Numbered from the stretch's first letter, positions 1-9,839 are shown. The stretch is DNA of 64,000 nt from Pedobacter sp. KBS0701 (GCF_005938645.2 NZ_CP042171.1:1178001-1242000); one strand, 5' to 3'. Translations and numbers: made by a program. The notes: generated by a model not told the origin, from the letters alone.

Positions 1-2
1 AA

Positions 3-335
3 GCTATAATTTACATTAAGGCAAATCTTCAACAGGGCTGGCATCTTTATTCTCAAACAGTTGGGGAAGGAGGGCCGGTGGCCACCTCGTTCCATTTTGC
101 TTCAGCATCATCATATGCATTGCTTGGCAGAACCGCGGAACCAAAACCAGTGAAAAAGTTTGAACCTGTTTTTATGATGGAGGTCAGTTATTTTGAGAGT
201 TCTGCAATTTTCCAGCAAAAAGTAAAATTGAAATCCAGGAAGCCCATAGTAAGCGGCAAGGTCGAGTTTATGGTTTGTAACGACAAACAATGCCTGCCCC
301 CCGGAGAGGTTGAATTCAGTATTCCTGTCAAATAA
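3..335 (+). CDS. DsbD-like N-terminal (DsbC-type) domain protein, 5' end outside window
   Basis: The frame is open from the left edge, so only the C-terminal part (about 110 residues) is visible. The text GWHLYSQ near the left edge and the closing VEFMVCNDKQCLPPGEVEF resemble the Ig-like domain of DsbD/DsbC-type disulfide correctors, whose VxY/F-C-xx-x-x-C pair (here C-N-D-K-Q-C) accepts electrons from the membrane part. In that family the domain sits in the periplasm. A GTG at 78 could be read as a start, but the homology-like sequence upstream of it argues against that. It is followed 33 nt later by a thioredoxin-fold gene on the same strand, consistent with a thiol-disulfide exchange cluster. 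Family assignment is by pattern only; whether a membrane domain precedes it cannot be seen. Confidence 0.6.
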   Translation, partial: AIIYIKANLQQGWHLYSQTVGEGGPVATSFHFASASSYALLGRTAEPKPVKKFEPVFMMEVSYFESSAIFQQKVKLKSRKPIVSGKVEFMVCNDKQCLPPGEVEFSIPVK

Positions 336-367
336 AATACCCTAAGAAATAATAATCTAAATCTATT

Positions 368-907
368 ATGATGAAAACAAAAGTAATTTTTACAATGGCT
401 ATCTTACTTATTTCAGGATATACATTTGGGCAAACTAAAAAGGTTGCCGCTGGAACGAAAAAACAAACTACGGCCTCATCTATTGCTATAGACACGATGG
501 CAGTAGGCATGAAAGCCCCTTTATTAAAAGTAGAGGAATGGTTGTCCGAAGTGCCGGACATGAAGGGTAAGTTCGTTGCTTTGGATTTTTGGGGTCCGAG
601 TTGTAAACCATGCATCGCAGGTTTTCCGCACATCAATGAATTACACAGAAAATATAAAGACCAGGTGGTATTTATCGCCGCAACAACAGATGAGGCGCCG
701 GGTGAGGTTTATACTTTGCAAGCGGGGGTTCCAATTGAATTTTACAGTATGATGCAGAAACCTAAAGCCTGGAAAGATTATAAAATTCAGGGCATACCTC
801 AAATGTTACTTATGGATCCGGATGGAATTGTGCGGTATAGCGGCAATGGTTTTCTACTAACAGAAGCGATGCTTAATGATATCATTTCTAAGTATGCCCG
901 TAAATAA
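368..907 (+). CDS. Exported thioredoxin-like (TlpA-type) protein
   Basis: 179 residues. The N-terminus is a signal peptide ending near YTFGQ (about residue 22). A thioredoxin fold follows, with a C79-K-P-C82 active site in the context FWGPSCKPC, and the cis-Pro region is visible as IQGIPQMLLMDPDG. Proteins of this type are periplasmic thiol-disulfide reductases that pass electrons to substrate proteins. Here Pro-Ser precedes the first cysteine where most TlpA proteins have Ser/Thr-Trp (WASWC). The start is the ATG of MMKTK; a second Met follows directly, so the start could be 371. It lies in a run of four same-strand thiol-redox genes (3-2785). Confidence 0.85.
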   Translation: MMKTKVIFTMAILLISGYTFGQTKKVAAGTKKQTTASSIAIDTMAVGMKAPLLKVEEWLSEVPDMKGKFVALDFWGPSCKPCIAGFPHINELHRKYKDQVVFIAATTDEAPGEVYTLQAGVPIEFYSMMQKPKAWKDYKIQGIPQMLLMDPDGIVRYSGNGFLLTEAMLNDIISKYARK

Positions 908-931
908 CCTATTTAAATTATTTTTTCAATT

Positions 932-1630
932 ATGAAATATTCATTATTTGCAATTGCGATGTCGGTTTCACTATACGCTTCAGCGCAGAACCTGAAGTTT
1001 GAAGGCACACTTGCTGGATTAACTGGGGATACCAAAGTTATTTTATCCGATATGATGAACGTAAAATTCAATGATACGGCTTCAGTTAGTACAGATCGGT
1101 TTATACTCGATACCAAACTGCCAGGCGCAGGGCTATATGTACTTAGAGTAGGCTTGGTAGGTAAAAGCCCCGAGCACCGCGTTTTATATCTTGACTCGGG
1201 CACGGTGAAGTTAGCAGGTAAACGTGGAAATTTAAAAGCAGCTGAATTGACGGGACAGACGAATTACATGAAAGATTGGTTAAAATTCGACCGTATCATA
1301 CAAAACGACCCTATCCTGGCCTTGCAAAACCGGCAAACCGATACACTTATTATACTTGCCGGTAAAACTGGTTCTTACGACGGCGCTATGGCTGATACAG
1401 GTTTTGTCAGAAGATCATCTGAAACTTTTCCGTTAGCGGATGCTAAAAAAACCGAGCTGGCAAAAGCCTGGCTTGTCCAAAATCCTGATTCTGATATTAA
1501 CGCTTATATCATCTATAAATACCTGCGGTGGAAGCTTACTGATGAAGAATTGAAGAGGGCTATCGCTCAACTTAACCTAGCCGCTCGCAAGTCATTAATC
1601 GGAAAAATCTTGCTTTCCAGAGTTCATTAA
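932..1630 (+). CDS. DUF4369-like secreted protein lacking a thioredoxin domain
   Basis: 232 residues with a signal peptide (cut near YASAQ, residue 19). The beginning of the mature part (F-EGTLAGLTGDTKVILSD) has the beta-rich pattern of DUF4369, the domain commonly found in front of TlpA thioredoxin domains in Bacteroidota. The next gene has that full arrangement. Here no CxxC motif follows; the protein ends after a helical segment. It may be a natural stand-alone DUF4369 protein or a gene that has lost its catalytic half. It lies 24 nt after the preceding gene and 36 nt before the next, so probably one transcript. The biochemical role is unknown. Confidence 0.65.
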   Translation: MKYSLFAIAMSVSLYASAQNLKFEGTLAGLTGDTKVILSDMMNVKFNDTASVSTDRFILDTKLPGAGLYVLRVGLVGKSPEHRVLYLDSGTVKLAGKRGNLKAAELTGQTNYMKDWLKFDRIIQNDPILALQNRQTDTLIILAGKTGSYDGAMADTGFVRRSSETFPLADAKKTELAKAWLVQNPDSDINAYIIYKYLRWKLTDEELKRAIAQLNLAARKSLIGKILLSRVH

Positions 1631-1666
1631 ACCCGGAACAATAGAAGCTAATAGTTTTAAAAAGTC

Positions 1667-2785
1667 ATGAGAAAATTAAAAATGCTGGTTGCGTTAGTCC
1701 TGTTATGTTCAGGTGTGTACGCACAGAAGAAACCATATACGGTGCTTGGAAATGTGCAAGACCTTGTTAAAGAGGGCAAATACATTTACAGTTTCTATCA
1801 GAAAAATGAGGATGTGGTAATAGATTCGGTTAAAGTCCAGAACGGTAAGTATTCATTTGCGGGTGATCTTGACCAAACGGTTATGATGTCAATAAGCACC
1901 CGGCGATATGGTAGTGATGTCAAAATCTTTGTTGGTCCGTCAGAGCATATTCAGCTCATTCACAGTAAGTCTTTTAAGGACGTAACTGTTTCAGGATCTA
2001 AAGCGAATCTGGAATATAATCAAGTCCGCGCTGCATTGGCTGTTTATCTTAAAAAGATGCATGAAATTGATGTGAAATTGGATTCTGCCAGAAGGCTACG
2101 TGATACCGCGATGTTAAAGAGGTTTCAGGCAGATGGAACGGATATATACCACCGTATGATCGAGGACGTCTACCCGAACTATATCAAAAATAATCCTAAC
2201 TCTTCGATCGCCTTAAGTATGCTGGACGAATATTTTGGTGGTGTAGTTGATGCGCAAAAATTGGAGCCTTTATATAACGTATTGACAAAGGAAGTTAAGG
2301 GCAGCGCCGAAGGTCAGCGTTGGGGGAAAATTCTGGAGAAAGCTCAGCGTGCTGGCGTTGGGAAGCAAGCACCGGACTTTACGCAATATGACCAGGCCGG
2401 AAAAGTAGTAAGACTCTCTTCATTTAAGGGAAAATATGTTTTAATTGATTTTTGGGCAAGTTGGTGTTTTCCATGCCGGGCAGAAAACAAAAATGTTCTG
2501 CGTGCCTATAATTCACTAAAATCCAAAGGATTTGAGGTTTTAGGGGTCTCAATTGATAGCGACAAAAATGCCTGGATTAAAGCCATCAAGGATGACGGAA
2601 TGCCATGGGTACAAGTTACTGATCTTAAAGCAAAAAAAAATGCAGCAGCGCTCCTGTACGGAGTTGATGCCATACCTCAAAATTGGTTGATCGATCCAAA
2701 TGGTATTGTGCTGGGTATCAACCTAAGGGGTGAAGATCTTGCCCGGCAAATCGAAAAATTAATAAACCAAAGCAAGGGGAAGTAA
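1667..2785 (+). CDS. DUF4369 + TlpA-family thioredoxin-like protein
   Basis: 372 residues: signal peptide (to about VYAQ, residue 20), DUF4369-type beta domain (about 24-120), a helical linker with several Lys/Arg-rich helices (130-225), then an AhpC/TSA-type thioredoxin domain (about 230-370). The active site is WC267-F-P-C270 in FWASWCFPCRAEN, and the cis-Pro loop is DAIPQNWLIDPNG. This is the standard Bacteroidota layout for a periplasmic thiol-disulfide oxidoreductase. It is the last intact gene of the cluster; everything from here to 3.8 kb is decayed. Assignment by fold motifs is firm, but the physiological substrate is unknown. Confidence 0.85.
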   Translation: MRKLKMLVALVLLCSGVYAQKKPYTVLGNVQDLVKEGKYIYSFYQKNEDVVIDSVKVQNGKYSFAGDLDQTVMMSISTRRYGSDVKIFVGPSEHIQLIHSKSFKDVTVSGSKANLEYNQVRAALAVYLKKMHEIDVKLDSARRLRDTAMLKRFQADGTDIYHRMIEDVYPNYIKNNPNSSIALSMLDEYFGGVVDAQKLEPLYNVLTKEVKGSAEGQRWGKILEKAQRAGVGKQAPDFTQYDQAGKVVRLSSFKGKYVLIDFWASWCFPCRAENKNVLRAYNSLKSKGFEVLGVSIDSDKNAWIKAIKDDGMPWVQVTDLKAKKNAAALLYGVDAIPQNWLIDPNGIVLGINLRGEDLARQIEKLINQSKGK

Positions 2786-3507
2786 TGTACAATAATTAAT
2801 GAGTAACCCGGACTGAAAAGAGAAAGGGGCAATGATCTGGTTTTGTTGAATTGATTGGTAAACTGGACGGAGCATTAAGCTAAAGTCCAGTACTGAAAAT
2901 CCTGAACTCAGGCAAAAGGATCTGGGTAAGAACCTGGTTTCTGCATTAGGTAAGGATTACAGGGAAGGCGGTGTACTGAGCGCCACTTATACCGATAGGC
3001 CATTGAATATGAGTAGAGGATATATCTGGAAGGGAGTAACCTATCAGGATGTAAAATAACAATTAGCAAAATTGAAAGGAATAGTGCATTGGGATCTTTG
3101 CTGAAGGAAAGGGCTCAGGTGATCAAAATTAAGGATTAACTGTGAATACGGCGTTGGATTACGACAATGAATCTGGCCGGTATATAGCAGGTGATTTTAT
3201 TTTCGGTGGATATTATCAGAGCGGGACATCCGAAGCAATTTAGCTTATACCTTGAAGCACAGCCTACGATAAGACACGTTTCATTTTACTATCCCGGGGA
3301 ACGAAGCCCTCGTTCTGACGGCTTTAGAAATGTGCCCGTTCATGATGCATGCGGCTATTCAGGTAATGAACCTGGTAGCGCCGTGTTGGATATCGATGGA
3401 CAATTTTGCGGGTTAACATCGCCAACAGAGGAAGGACTTCAAGTATCATTATGCCTGTGTGTGCTGGGAAAATTTTTTAAAAAACGATATTGAATAACAG
3501 AAATAAG
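2786..3507 (+). other. Gene-poor stretch with decayed coding remnants
   Basis: No intact gene is visible over about 720 nt. Short stretches read like former protein, for example a frame around 2925-3058 that ends in a stop, and another from about 3141 to 3241. Both are interrupted by stops and frame changes. An open frame at 3191-3493 has an unnatural composition and changes frame relative to the better-looking fragments, so I do not call it. The likeliest reading is the remains of one or two genes once attached to the thiol-redox cluster upstream. Confidence 0.45.
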
Positions 3508-3741
3508 ATGAAAAAAATTATTCTAGCTATTTTGATGCTCTGTTCCTTAAGCATGATGACGTAACAAGGTGAAGAACCAGCGTTTGATTCAAAGTTGAAG
3601 GCATTAAAAAGTGAAAAAAGTGTGGCGATTCGCCAGAAAAAGATAAAATCGAATGGCAATGCTGCGGTAAAATCGTGGATGGAACTATCAGGTTTATCTT
3701 TCATTAGGCTATTTTTAAGTGCTTGTAAGCATGGGGCTTGA
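3508..3741 (+). pseudogene. Broken secreted-protein gene with in-frame stop after the signal peptide
   Basis: An ATG at 3508 opens a typical signal peptide (MKKIILAILMLCSLSMMT). It is then cut by TAA at 3562-3564, where a signal-peptidase region (x-Q) is expected. The frame stays open for a further 58 codons, through a Lys-rich helical segment, to TGA at 3739. A single base change (for example CAA to TAA) would explain the first stop. The family cannot be named from what remains. Its position just after DUF4369/TlpA genes suggests it belonged to the same cluster. Confidence 0.45.
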
Positions 3742-3820
3742 TGCTACACCAATGGAAGGCATTAATCGCGAAGCTTAAAAACAGATATTACAGTTAATAA
3801 ATCATATTAACATCCCAGAT

Positions 3821-4282
3821 CTATCTAGAAAAGTAAAAGAAAAACATCGCCTTTACGATCTGTCCCATTGAACGCTTACCTGTTACCCAGTTAGAAATAT
3901 CATCACGGTCGATTCCTGTCTCAAAGGCAATCTGTTTGATGCGGATCCCCTTTTGTTGCATCTGCTGGTCTATCCATTTGGCGTCTACAACGCTCGTTGG
4001 TGACGGAAAAATGGGTTGGGCATCGACCATGATCTTATGATTTGGCAATAGTTTTATTAACAGGTCTTGTCCGCGTTTGATTAGCGTTGCTTCAGTTGCA
4101 TATTTGCCCGATGTATTTTCAGTTTGGGTTGTTTCGATCGTTATTTCCTGATCGGTAACCGATTGTATAGTAAACGTAGTATTATATTGCTCTATATAAC
4201 GTTGTCCGGCTTTTTGGAGCTTGTTAAGCTGTTCCTCACTTAAATATTGTTTTAGCTTTTCTGCTCCCTTTATCGTCTCCAT
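3821..4282 (-). CDS. Small protein with C-terminal helix-turn-helix
   Basis: 153 residues, no signal peptide. The first 60 residues are mixed helix/strand and rich in Thr/Gln/Glu. The last about 50 residues (KGIRIKQIAFETGIDRDDIS, then NWVTGKR) have the spacing of a lambda-repressor/XRE-type helix-turn-helix, where IKQIAFETGI is the first helix and turn and DDISNWVTGKR the recognition helix. It is probably a DNA-binding regulator; similar small HTH proteins are common as accessory genes in this phylum. It is isolated between decayed sequence and a broken membrane gene. What it regulates is unknown. Confidence 0.6.
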   Translation of the reverse strand: METIKGAEKLKQYLSEEQLNKLQKAGQRYIEQYNTTFTIQSVTDQEITIETTQTENTSGKYATEATLIKRGQDLLIKLLPNHKIMVDAQPIFPSPTSVVDAKWIDQQMQQKGIRIKQIAFETGIDRDDISNWVTGKRSMGQIVKAMFFFYFSR

Positions 4283-4661
4283 TTGTTTTTTGTTGTTTTA
4301 TGATTTTAGTTTGTACCTAACAAATGGTGAGCGTATTGGTTTTTACCAGGTCTGAATACGTTTGTCATTGTGTAGAATAAAAGCAAATGATCAAGATATG
4401 ACGAATATCTGTTTATTATGCTTCAAAGAACGACTGTGAAAGTATTCATGCTCAATCCTATTAAGTAATGCCTTAAAATGAAGTTATTAAAAGCGGCAAT
4501 AGCTTTCCCAACAAATGATAACCTATGGATTAGTTCACTTAGAAAGTTTACAAACTTTTGAAATACACAATCTCTTCTGTTGCAAAGTCTTACGGGCAGA
4601 AAGTATCATTTTTGTTAATGATTAAAATATTTAAGTCCGATAATATTTAAAAGATTGTTTG
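4283..4661. other. Intergenic, about 380 nt, nothing recognised
   Basis: AT-rich spacer between the start of the HTH gene (minus strand) and the end of the DUF3667 gene. It should contain the HTH gene promoter. No clear repeat, RNA or short gene was seen. Confidence 0.4.
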
Positions 4662-5351
4662 TTATTTGTTTGCCAGATACAGGACGACAATAAGGATAAC
4701 CCGGATAATTAGTTTATACTTTTTTAAACCAAAAACAGAGAAATATTGATAGTAAAAAATGATGATGTACAAAAAGGTGAGTACCGTAAGAAAATAGTTT
4801 ACCGATAGCAAAAACGCTTTGTTGCCATTAAAAATCATAATGACTGGTAAAATAAGGCTAATGGTAAAAACCCCGCATAAAAGGTACATATTGAGGACGA
4901 TGTTCTCTGCATAATTTTGTTTGCTTCTTCTAAAGAATAAATAACTGGCAAAAGCAATAATTGGAATGTGCAGGAAAACTGTAATTTTTGAATAGTTTTT
5001 TAATACTTTAAAAAGGCCTGTAACCATTGTTTTATCATATAAATCTGCTGCTTCAATGATGGTCTACTTTTTTATAAAATAGCCTATTGTCAGCAATAAA
5101 AGTATAGTGGCAAAATAATTAAAGTGTTTTACTCTTTTCCTTTGTACATATTCTATTATGCTGTGGCCTGGTCTGGTAAATAATTCTTTTATGGTGTAGA
5201 AAAAGCCTTTGTCGAAGTGAAATATGCCGTGGATAAAATCATGTTTAAAAACGTGTGATAACGAAAATCTATGTGTTGATGTTGCCTGGCTACAATTACT
5301 GCAAAACTTCCCGGTAGTTTCTTCATTGCAGTCTAAACAGTTATTTGTCAT
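4662..5351 (-). pseudogene. DUF3667-type membrane protein interrupted by one in-frame TAG
   Basis: The beginning (M-T-N-N-C-L-D-C, then F-C-x-x-C) is a four-cysteine zinc ribbon. It is followed by FTRPGHSIIEYVQRKRVKHF, the typical DUF3667 signature, and then hydrophobic segments. Reading stops at TAG (5064-5066). Position 5027, where a second membrane segment appears to start, lies exactly 324 nt (108 codons) downstream in the same frame, and the codons between are open. The gene is therefore one 229-codon frame with a single amber codon, not a frameshift. The second half has about four hydrophobic helices. DUF3667 proteins have no established function. It could be a recent nonsense mutation or a base-call error. 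Confidence 0.75.
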
Positions 5352-5705
5352 TAGTCAGTTTTATATTTTTATGAATTGAGGCCCTCCTCCAATCGTTTAT
5401 AGATGGCTGCTGATCGTTCTTAAACGAGCTCCTCAACCCTCAGCCATACGACAAATATATCACATATTCGTGATATTTGTATGCATGTTTAAATTGCCGT
5501 TATTGGATTTTTAAGATAAAACAATGATGCACGAGGATTTCGGTTTTACGCTTTTGCTGAAGTGATGAAAAAAATAATGAATTTGATCACCACCTGGTAA
5601 GTTTGCAACAGGATCAAGGTTGTAATATAAAGCATTACTGATATGAAATTCATTTTTCTCACCAGAACCATTATTTAATATCCGGGCAACTTTTTCCCTT
5701 AGGTT
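5352..5705. other. Intergenic, about 350 nt, nothing recognised
   Basis: Spacer between the DUF3667 gene start and the end of the REC-cNMP regulator (both on the minus strand). AT-rich, with no convincing hairpin terminator or small gene. It should hold the DUF3667 promoter. Confidence 0.4.
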
Positions 5706-6758
5706 TTAATTTTTCATTTTCAATAACCCTTCAGGATTTAGTACGGTTATATTTGCTCCAATCCGATCGATTAGTTTCTCTTCCTTAAAATCAGAGAGGG
5801 TTCTGCTGACTGTTTCTGTGGCCATACAGGCCATAGCGGCAAGGTCTTCCCTGGAAATGATAAACGGGTTTTGCTCTGGTATATTCTGGTGATATAATCT
5901 TAAGATGGCACCAGCCATTTTTTTACGTACCGATTGATAAGCCAGCTGGAGTAGCTGTTCCTCTTTTTCCTGGTTATCACTCGATAGGAGGTTGATAAAT
6001 TCCCTGGCCACTTTCGGGTATTGAAGGAGTAAAAGTTCCATCTGATCTAAGGGGATGAAGCAGATCTCGCTATCTTCTACAGCAGTTGAGGTATCGGTAT
6101 AAGCCGTACCGCTCAAAATGGCATTTATCCCAATGTAAGAGCCTGAAACATGCATCCCTGTCATCAGCTCCCGTCCGTCTTGCGCGAGTTTTATCGTCTT
6201 TACCTTTCCGCTATGTACCAGATAAAGACCTTTTCCAAAATCTCCCTCATAATAAATTACCTGTCCTTTTTTGAATCGCCTTTTTGTTTTGCCTTCGATT
6301 AATTTGTGAAATTCCGAGAGTCCATCGGTATGAGCTACCAATATCCTGAATTCATCAGAAACGGTATGGAGTACCTTATCCTGCGCTTCCTTTTTTCTTA
6401 TTCTAATATCAATTGCATTCAGGAGTTCCATGTCATCAAAGGGTTTGATAAGATAATCATCTGCGCCCAGTTCCATTCCCTTTCGCAGATCCGTGTATTC
6501 AGCCTTGGCGGTGAGAAAAATAAAAGGGATTCCCAAAGTTTCGGCATGTTTATTCAGTATATAAAGCACCCCGTATCCATCCAGTTCAGGCATCATAATG
6601 TCACACAAAATAATATCCGGGAGTTCACTAAGGGCCATATCGACCCCTGTCTTACCATTTTTGGCCTCAAAAACGGTGTAATTTGCCATCTTAAGTATCT
6701 CTGCTATACTTTCGCGAATCGCATTATGATCTTCAATAATCAGTATTTTCTTGCTCAT
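5706..6758 (-). CDS. Response regulator fused to a Crp/Fnr module (REC-cNMP-HTH)
   Basis: 350 residues from the ATG of MSKKILIIEDH; upstream in-frame codons (to 6830) do not look like protein. Domain order: receiver domain 1-122 with acidic pocket E9-D10, phospho-acceptor D53 (LCDIMMPELDG) and K at FLTAKAE; cyclic-nucleotide-binding-type beta roll about 150-265 (GKGLYLVHSGKVK); Crp-type winged helix about 280-350 (LAAMACMATETVSRTLSDFK). It combines two-component input with a Crp/Fnr-like effector domain, so it probably binds DNA after phosphorylation or ligand binding. No histidine kinase is adjacent. It is divergent from fumC across a 460-nt gap, which makes the dicarboxylate operon a plausible target. 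Confidence 0.88.
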   Translation of the reverse strand: MSKKILIIEDHNAIRESIAEILKMANYTVFEAKNGKTGVDMALSELPDIILCDIMMPELDGYGVLYILNKHAETLGIPFIFLTAKAEYTDLRKGMELGADDYLIKPFDDMELLNAIDIRIRKKEAQDKVLHTVSDEFRILVAHTDGLSEFHKLIEGKTKRRFKKGQVIYYEGDFGKGLYLVHSGKVKTIKLAQDGRELMTGMHVSGSYIGINAILSGTAYTDTSTAVEDSEICFIPLDQMELLLLQYPKVAREFINLLSSDNQEKEEQLLQLAYQSVRKKMAGAILRLYHQNIPEQNPFIISREDLAAMACMATETVSRTLSDFKEEKLIDRIGANITVLNPEGLLKMKN

Positions 6759-7219
6759 TTTGATGATTATTGGGGAAAGATAAGTGAATACAGATAAAAT
6801 AATACCCTTTGGCAAACAGGTGCATTGCAATTCTTTTCGTCCTGCAAGATGGGCGCACCTACGTCACATAAAGGGCAAGGTACTGATAATTATCTAAGGG
6901 GATGATGAACATCATCTTTACTTCGGTACCTGGTCATTTAGCTCAGCCTCTTTAGGTAAGCTGTTTTTTATAGAATTTATTGTAAACAGGTTGCGGCAAA
7001 AACAGTCGGCTCGTATGGCAATTATCTAATTATAACCCGTTTAGTAATGTTTTATGTACGTGATGTCCTCTGGAATGGAGATGGTGAACCGGGAAGATTT
7101 AGTGATAGCTATATTTCTTCTGCTATTTCGTTGATTCACATCACTTTTCCCGGTGACTGCCATCATGGCAGGCTCATATTATCCTGGTCACTTTTACAGC
7201 ATATCTTAAATCAAGCAAT
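6759..7219. promoter_or_regulatory. Divergent intergenic control region with inverted repeat
   Basis: The 460 nt between the REC-Crp regulator (leftward) and fumC (rightward) must contain both promoters. An inverted repeat GATGAT-GAAC-ATCATC lies at 6901-6916. It is too AT-poor in the loop and lacks the T-run needed for a terminator, so an operator is possible. No perfect Crp consensus (TGTGA-N6-TCACA) is present. The rest shows no small gene. Confidence 0.35.
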
Positions 7220-8647
7220 ATGCCTACCCAACCAGTAATAAATCAAATTCCAGCATTAAGAACAGCGCATGACAGTATGGGCGATGTTCAGGTTCCTCTG
7301 AACCGCTACTGGGGAGCCCAGACCGAACGTTCACGAAATAATTTTAAGATTGGTCCGGAAGCATCTATGCCCGAAGAGATTATTGAAGCTTTTGGTTATC
7401 TGAAAAAAGCTGCGGCATACGCCAATAAAGATTTAAATGTACTTTCAACTGAAAAACGAGATCTGATTGCAAAGGTGTGCGATGAGATTACTGATGGTAA
7501 GCTTTACGGAGAATTTCCGCTTGTGATCTGGCAAACTGGTTCCGGAACTCAGTCCAATATGAATGCCAATGAGGTAATCTCCAACCGAATCCATGTATTG
7601 CAGGGAAACGAAATGGGCAAAGGTGAGCTGTTTGTTCACCCAAATGATGATGTAAATAAATCCCAGTCTTCTAACGATACTTTCCCAACGGCAATGCACA
7701 TTGCTGCCTATAAAATACTGGTCGATGTGACCATACCCGGCATTGAAAAGTTAAGGGATACACTTCATGTTAAATCTGAGGAGTTCAAAGATGTCGTGAA
7801 AATTGGCCGTACCCACCTGATGGATGCGACACCCCTGACACTGGGCCAGGAAATCTCCGGTTATGTTTCCCAGCTTGATCATGGGCTTAAGGCGCTTAAC
7901 CATACCTTAGACCACCTTTCCGAAATCGCACTCGGGGGCACCGCAGTAGGTACCGGCATGAATACGCCGGGTGGGTATGATGTTGCCGTTGCCGCATATA
8001 TATCAAAATTTACCGGTTTCCCCTTCCGCACGGCAGATAATAAATTTGAGGCTTTATCTGCTCATGATGCCCTGGTAGAAAGTCATGGCGCATTGAAGCA
8101 GATCGCAGTATCGCTGATGCATATTGCCAATAACATTCGGATGCTGGCCTCCGGACCAAGGTGTGGTATCGGCGAGTTGCATCTCCCTGAAAATGAACCC
8201 GGCTCCTCTATTATGCCCGGTAAGGTAAACCCTACGCAGAATGAGGCAGTAACGATGGTTGCGGCACAGGTAATGGGCAATGATGTAGCCATCACCGTTG
8301 CGGGATCCAACGGACAGTTTCAGCTCAATGTATTTAAGCCAGTAATGGCCGCAAATTTTCTGCAGTCTGCACGGCTTATCGGCGATGCCTGCTGTTCATT
8401 TAATGAAAACTGTGCAATGGGCATCAGCCCGAATTATGACGGCATTAAAAAACACCTGGAAACCTCTCTCATGCTTGTAACAGCTTTGAATCCGCATATC
8501 GGATATGACAATGCTGCAAAAATTGCAAAGTCCGCATTAAAGGAAAACAAGTCACTGAAGGAAGCCGCAATCAGTCTTGGGTTAGTCACCAGCGAACAAT
8601 TTGATGAATGGGTAAGGCCGGAAGATATGATTGGCGCAATTAGCTAA
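7220..8647 (+). CDS. fumC: Class II fumarate hydratase
   Basis: 475 residues, the usual length for FumC, which interconverts fumarate and L-malate in the cytosol without an iron-sulfur cluster. The fumarase/aspartase signature [11 protein letters not shown] is intact. So are the substrate-binding stretches [27 protein letters not shown] and [16 protein letters not shown], the last carrying the conserved His. The start at ATG 7220 gives a 19-residue lead before DSMGDVQVP, a little longer than some family members. It is the first gene of a same-strand run (fumC, porin, DASS transporter, sdhCAB) that deals with C4-dicarboxylates. Confidence 0.96.
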   Translation: MPTQPVINQIPALRTAHDSMGDVQVPLNRYWGAQTERSRNNFKIGPEASMPEEIIEAFGYLKKAAAYANKDLNVLSTEKRDLIAKVCDEITDGKLYGEFPLVIWQTGSGTQSNMNANEVISNRIHVLQGNEMGKGELFVHPNDDVNKSQSSNDTFPTAMHIAAYKILVDVTIPGIEKLRDTLHVKSEEFKDVVKIGRTHLMDATPLTLGQEISGYVSQLDHGLKALNHTLDHLSEIALGGTAVGTGMNTPGGYDVAVAAYISKFTGFPFRTADNKFEALSAHDALVESHGALKQIAVSLMHIANNIRMLASGPRCGIGELHLPENEPGSSIMPGKVNPTQNEAVTMVAAQVMGNDVAITVAGSNGQFQLNVFKPVMAANFLQSARLIGDACCSFNENCAMGISPNYDGIKKHLETSLMLVTALNPHIGYDNAAKIAKSALKENKSLKEAAISLGLVTSEQFDEWVRPEDMIGAIS

Positions 8648-8684
8648 CCGTAAGCGCATTGATAAAAATCTCAAAACAGTAATC

Positions 8685-9829
8685 ATGAAACAATTTTATA
8701 TCATCCTGTTACTCGCCTGCAGTATGCTTTTCGCTTCCGCACAGCAAAAAGACCAAACCCGGTTAAGTGACACCCTGAAAAATTATTCTGCATACAAACG
8801 TAAACTCAGCTTTGCGGGCGTGTTGCAAACGCGTTATGTGCTTTCTATGGATAAAAACGTAGACATTAACGGCAAAAACTATGATCCCGCAATGTCTAAG
8901 GCAATATCTAATACCTTTATGATCAAGCGGGCCAGGGTAATGGTTAAGGGTGATATTAATGATCATTTTTCGGCCAATATACTGGCCAATCTGGCTGAGT
9001 TTAATAGCGATCCGACCAACAAGGTGTTGGAAAATGCTTACATCAAATATTCTCTTAATGAATATTTCCACATTCAGGCGGGGCAGTTCCGCCCTTTTTT
9101 CGGAATCGAAGATGCCATGGCAGTAGATATTATCCGAACACTTGACTTTTCCAACCAATATTATGCTTTCGGAAAAAACGGCTGGCAGAGTTTTCAAACC
9201 GGACTTTCTGTATTGGGTAACGTGATTCCTGGAGGAAAACTCAGGTATTTGCCGGGGTTTACAATGGAAACAATAAAAACCAGCCCGCCGATGACAATAA
9301 CACCAAGAACTTATATGGCAGGCTGGAAGCTGATTTGCTGAAAGACTTTACCATTGGCATTAACGCAGGCTCGGGAAGTTTAGCTTCCAGTGGTATTGGC
9401 AAAGCTTATGGAGCCGATGCTACCGCCAAGATCCCGCTTTCGAAAAAATTCGACCTGCTTTTAATGGCTGAATATAAGGAAGGAGCAAACTTTATGGCCT
9501 ACAATGCCGACAAACAGATTGCCCGCCCTGATCTGGATGAATACCAGATGCAGGGGTTTTATTTTTTTCCAACGCTCCGTTACAACCATGAAAGCAGAAG
9601 ATTGCGGGCGGTGGAATTTTCCTGCAGGTACGAATATTTTGATGAAAATTACAAACTGGCCAGCAATCCCCGCAAGACCCTCATTCCAAATGTGTCACTG
9701 ATTTTTGCCGATGACTTTTATGCGGCCCTTCAGCTTGGGCTAGCTATAGACAAGTTTAAAAAAGAAGTACCCTTAAGTACAGCCTACAACCACAGCCTTG
9801 GCTATGTTCAGTTACAGATACGCTTTTAA
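8685..9829 (+). pseudogene. Porin (OprO/OprP-like) with a 1-nt frameshift
   Basis: Starts at ATG 8685 with a signal peptide (MKQFYIILLLACSMLFASAQ). A beta-barrel pattern follows, including MIKRARVMVKGDINDHFSA and FHIQAGQFRPFFGIEDAM, the hallmark of phosphate-selective porin O/P-type outer-membrane channels. Near 9248-9250 (a TTT run) the frame shifts. Adding one T restores FAGVYNGNN and a continuous frame to the stop at 9829, giving about 381 residues. The downstream half keeps normal barrel-like sequence. This could be a homopolymer sequencing error or a recent loss. In the operon it would carry dicarboxylates or other anions across the outer membrane (inference from context). Confidence 0.75.
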
Positions 9830-9839
9830 AGAAAATATT

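Noticed and set aside
3191..3493. Open frame of 100 codons
   Set aside because: Composition is unlike protein from this genome, and better protein-like text lies in another frame of the same DNA, so it is probably a shadow of decayed sequence.
6306..6797. 163-codon frame on the plus strand
   Set aside because: Antisense to the receiver domain of the well-supported regulator on the minus strand.
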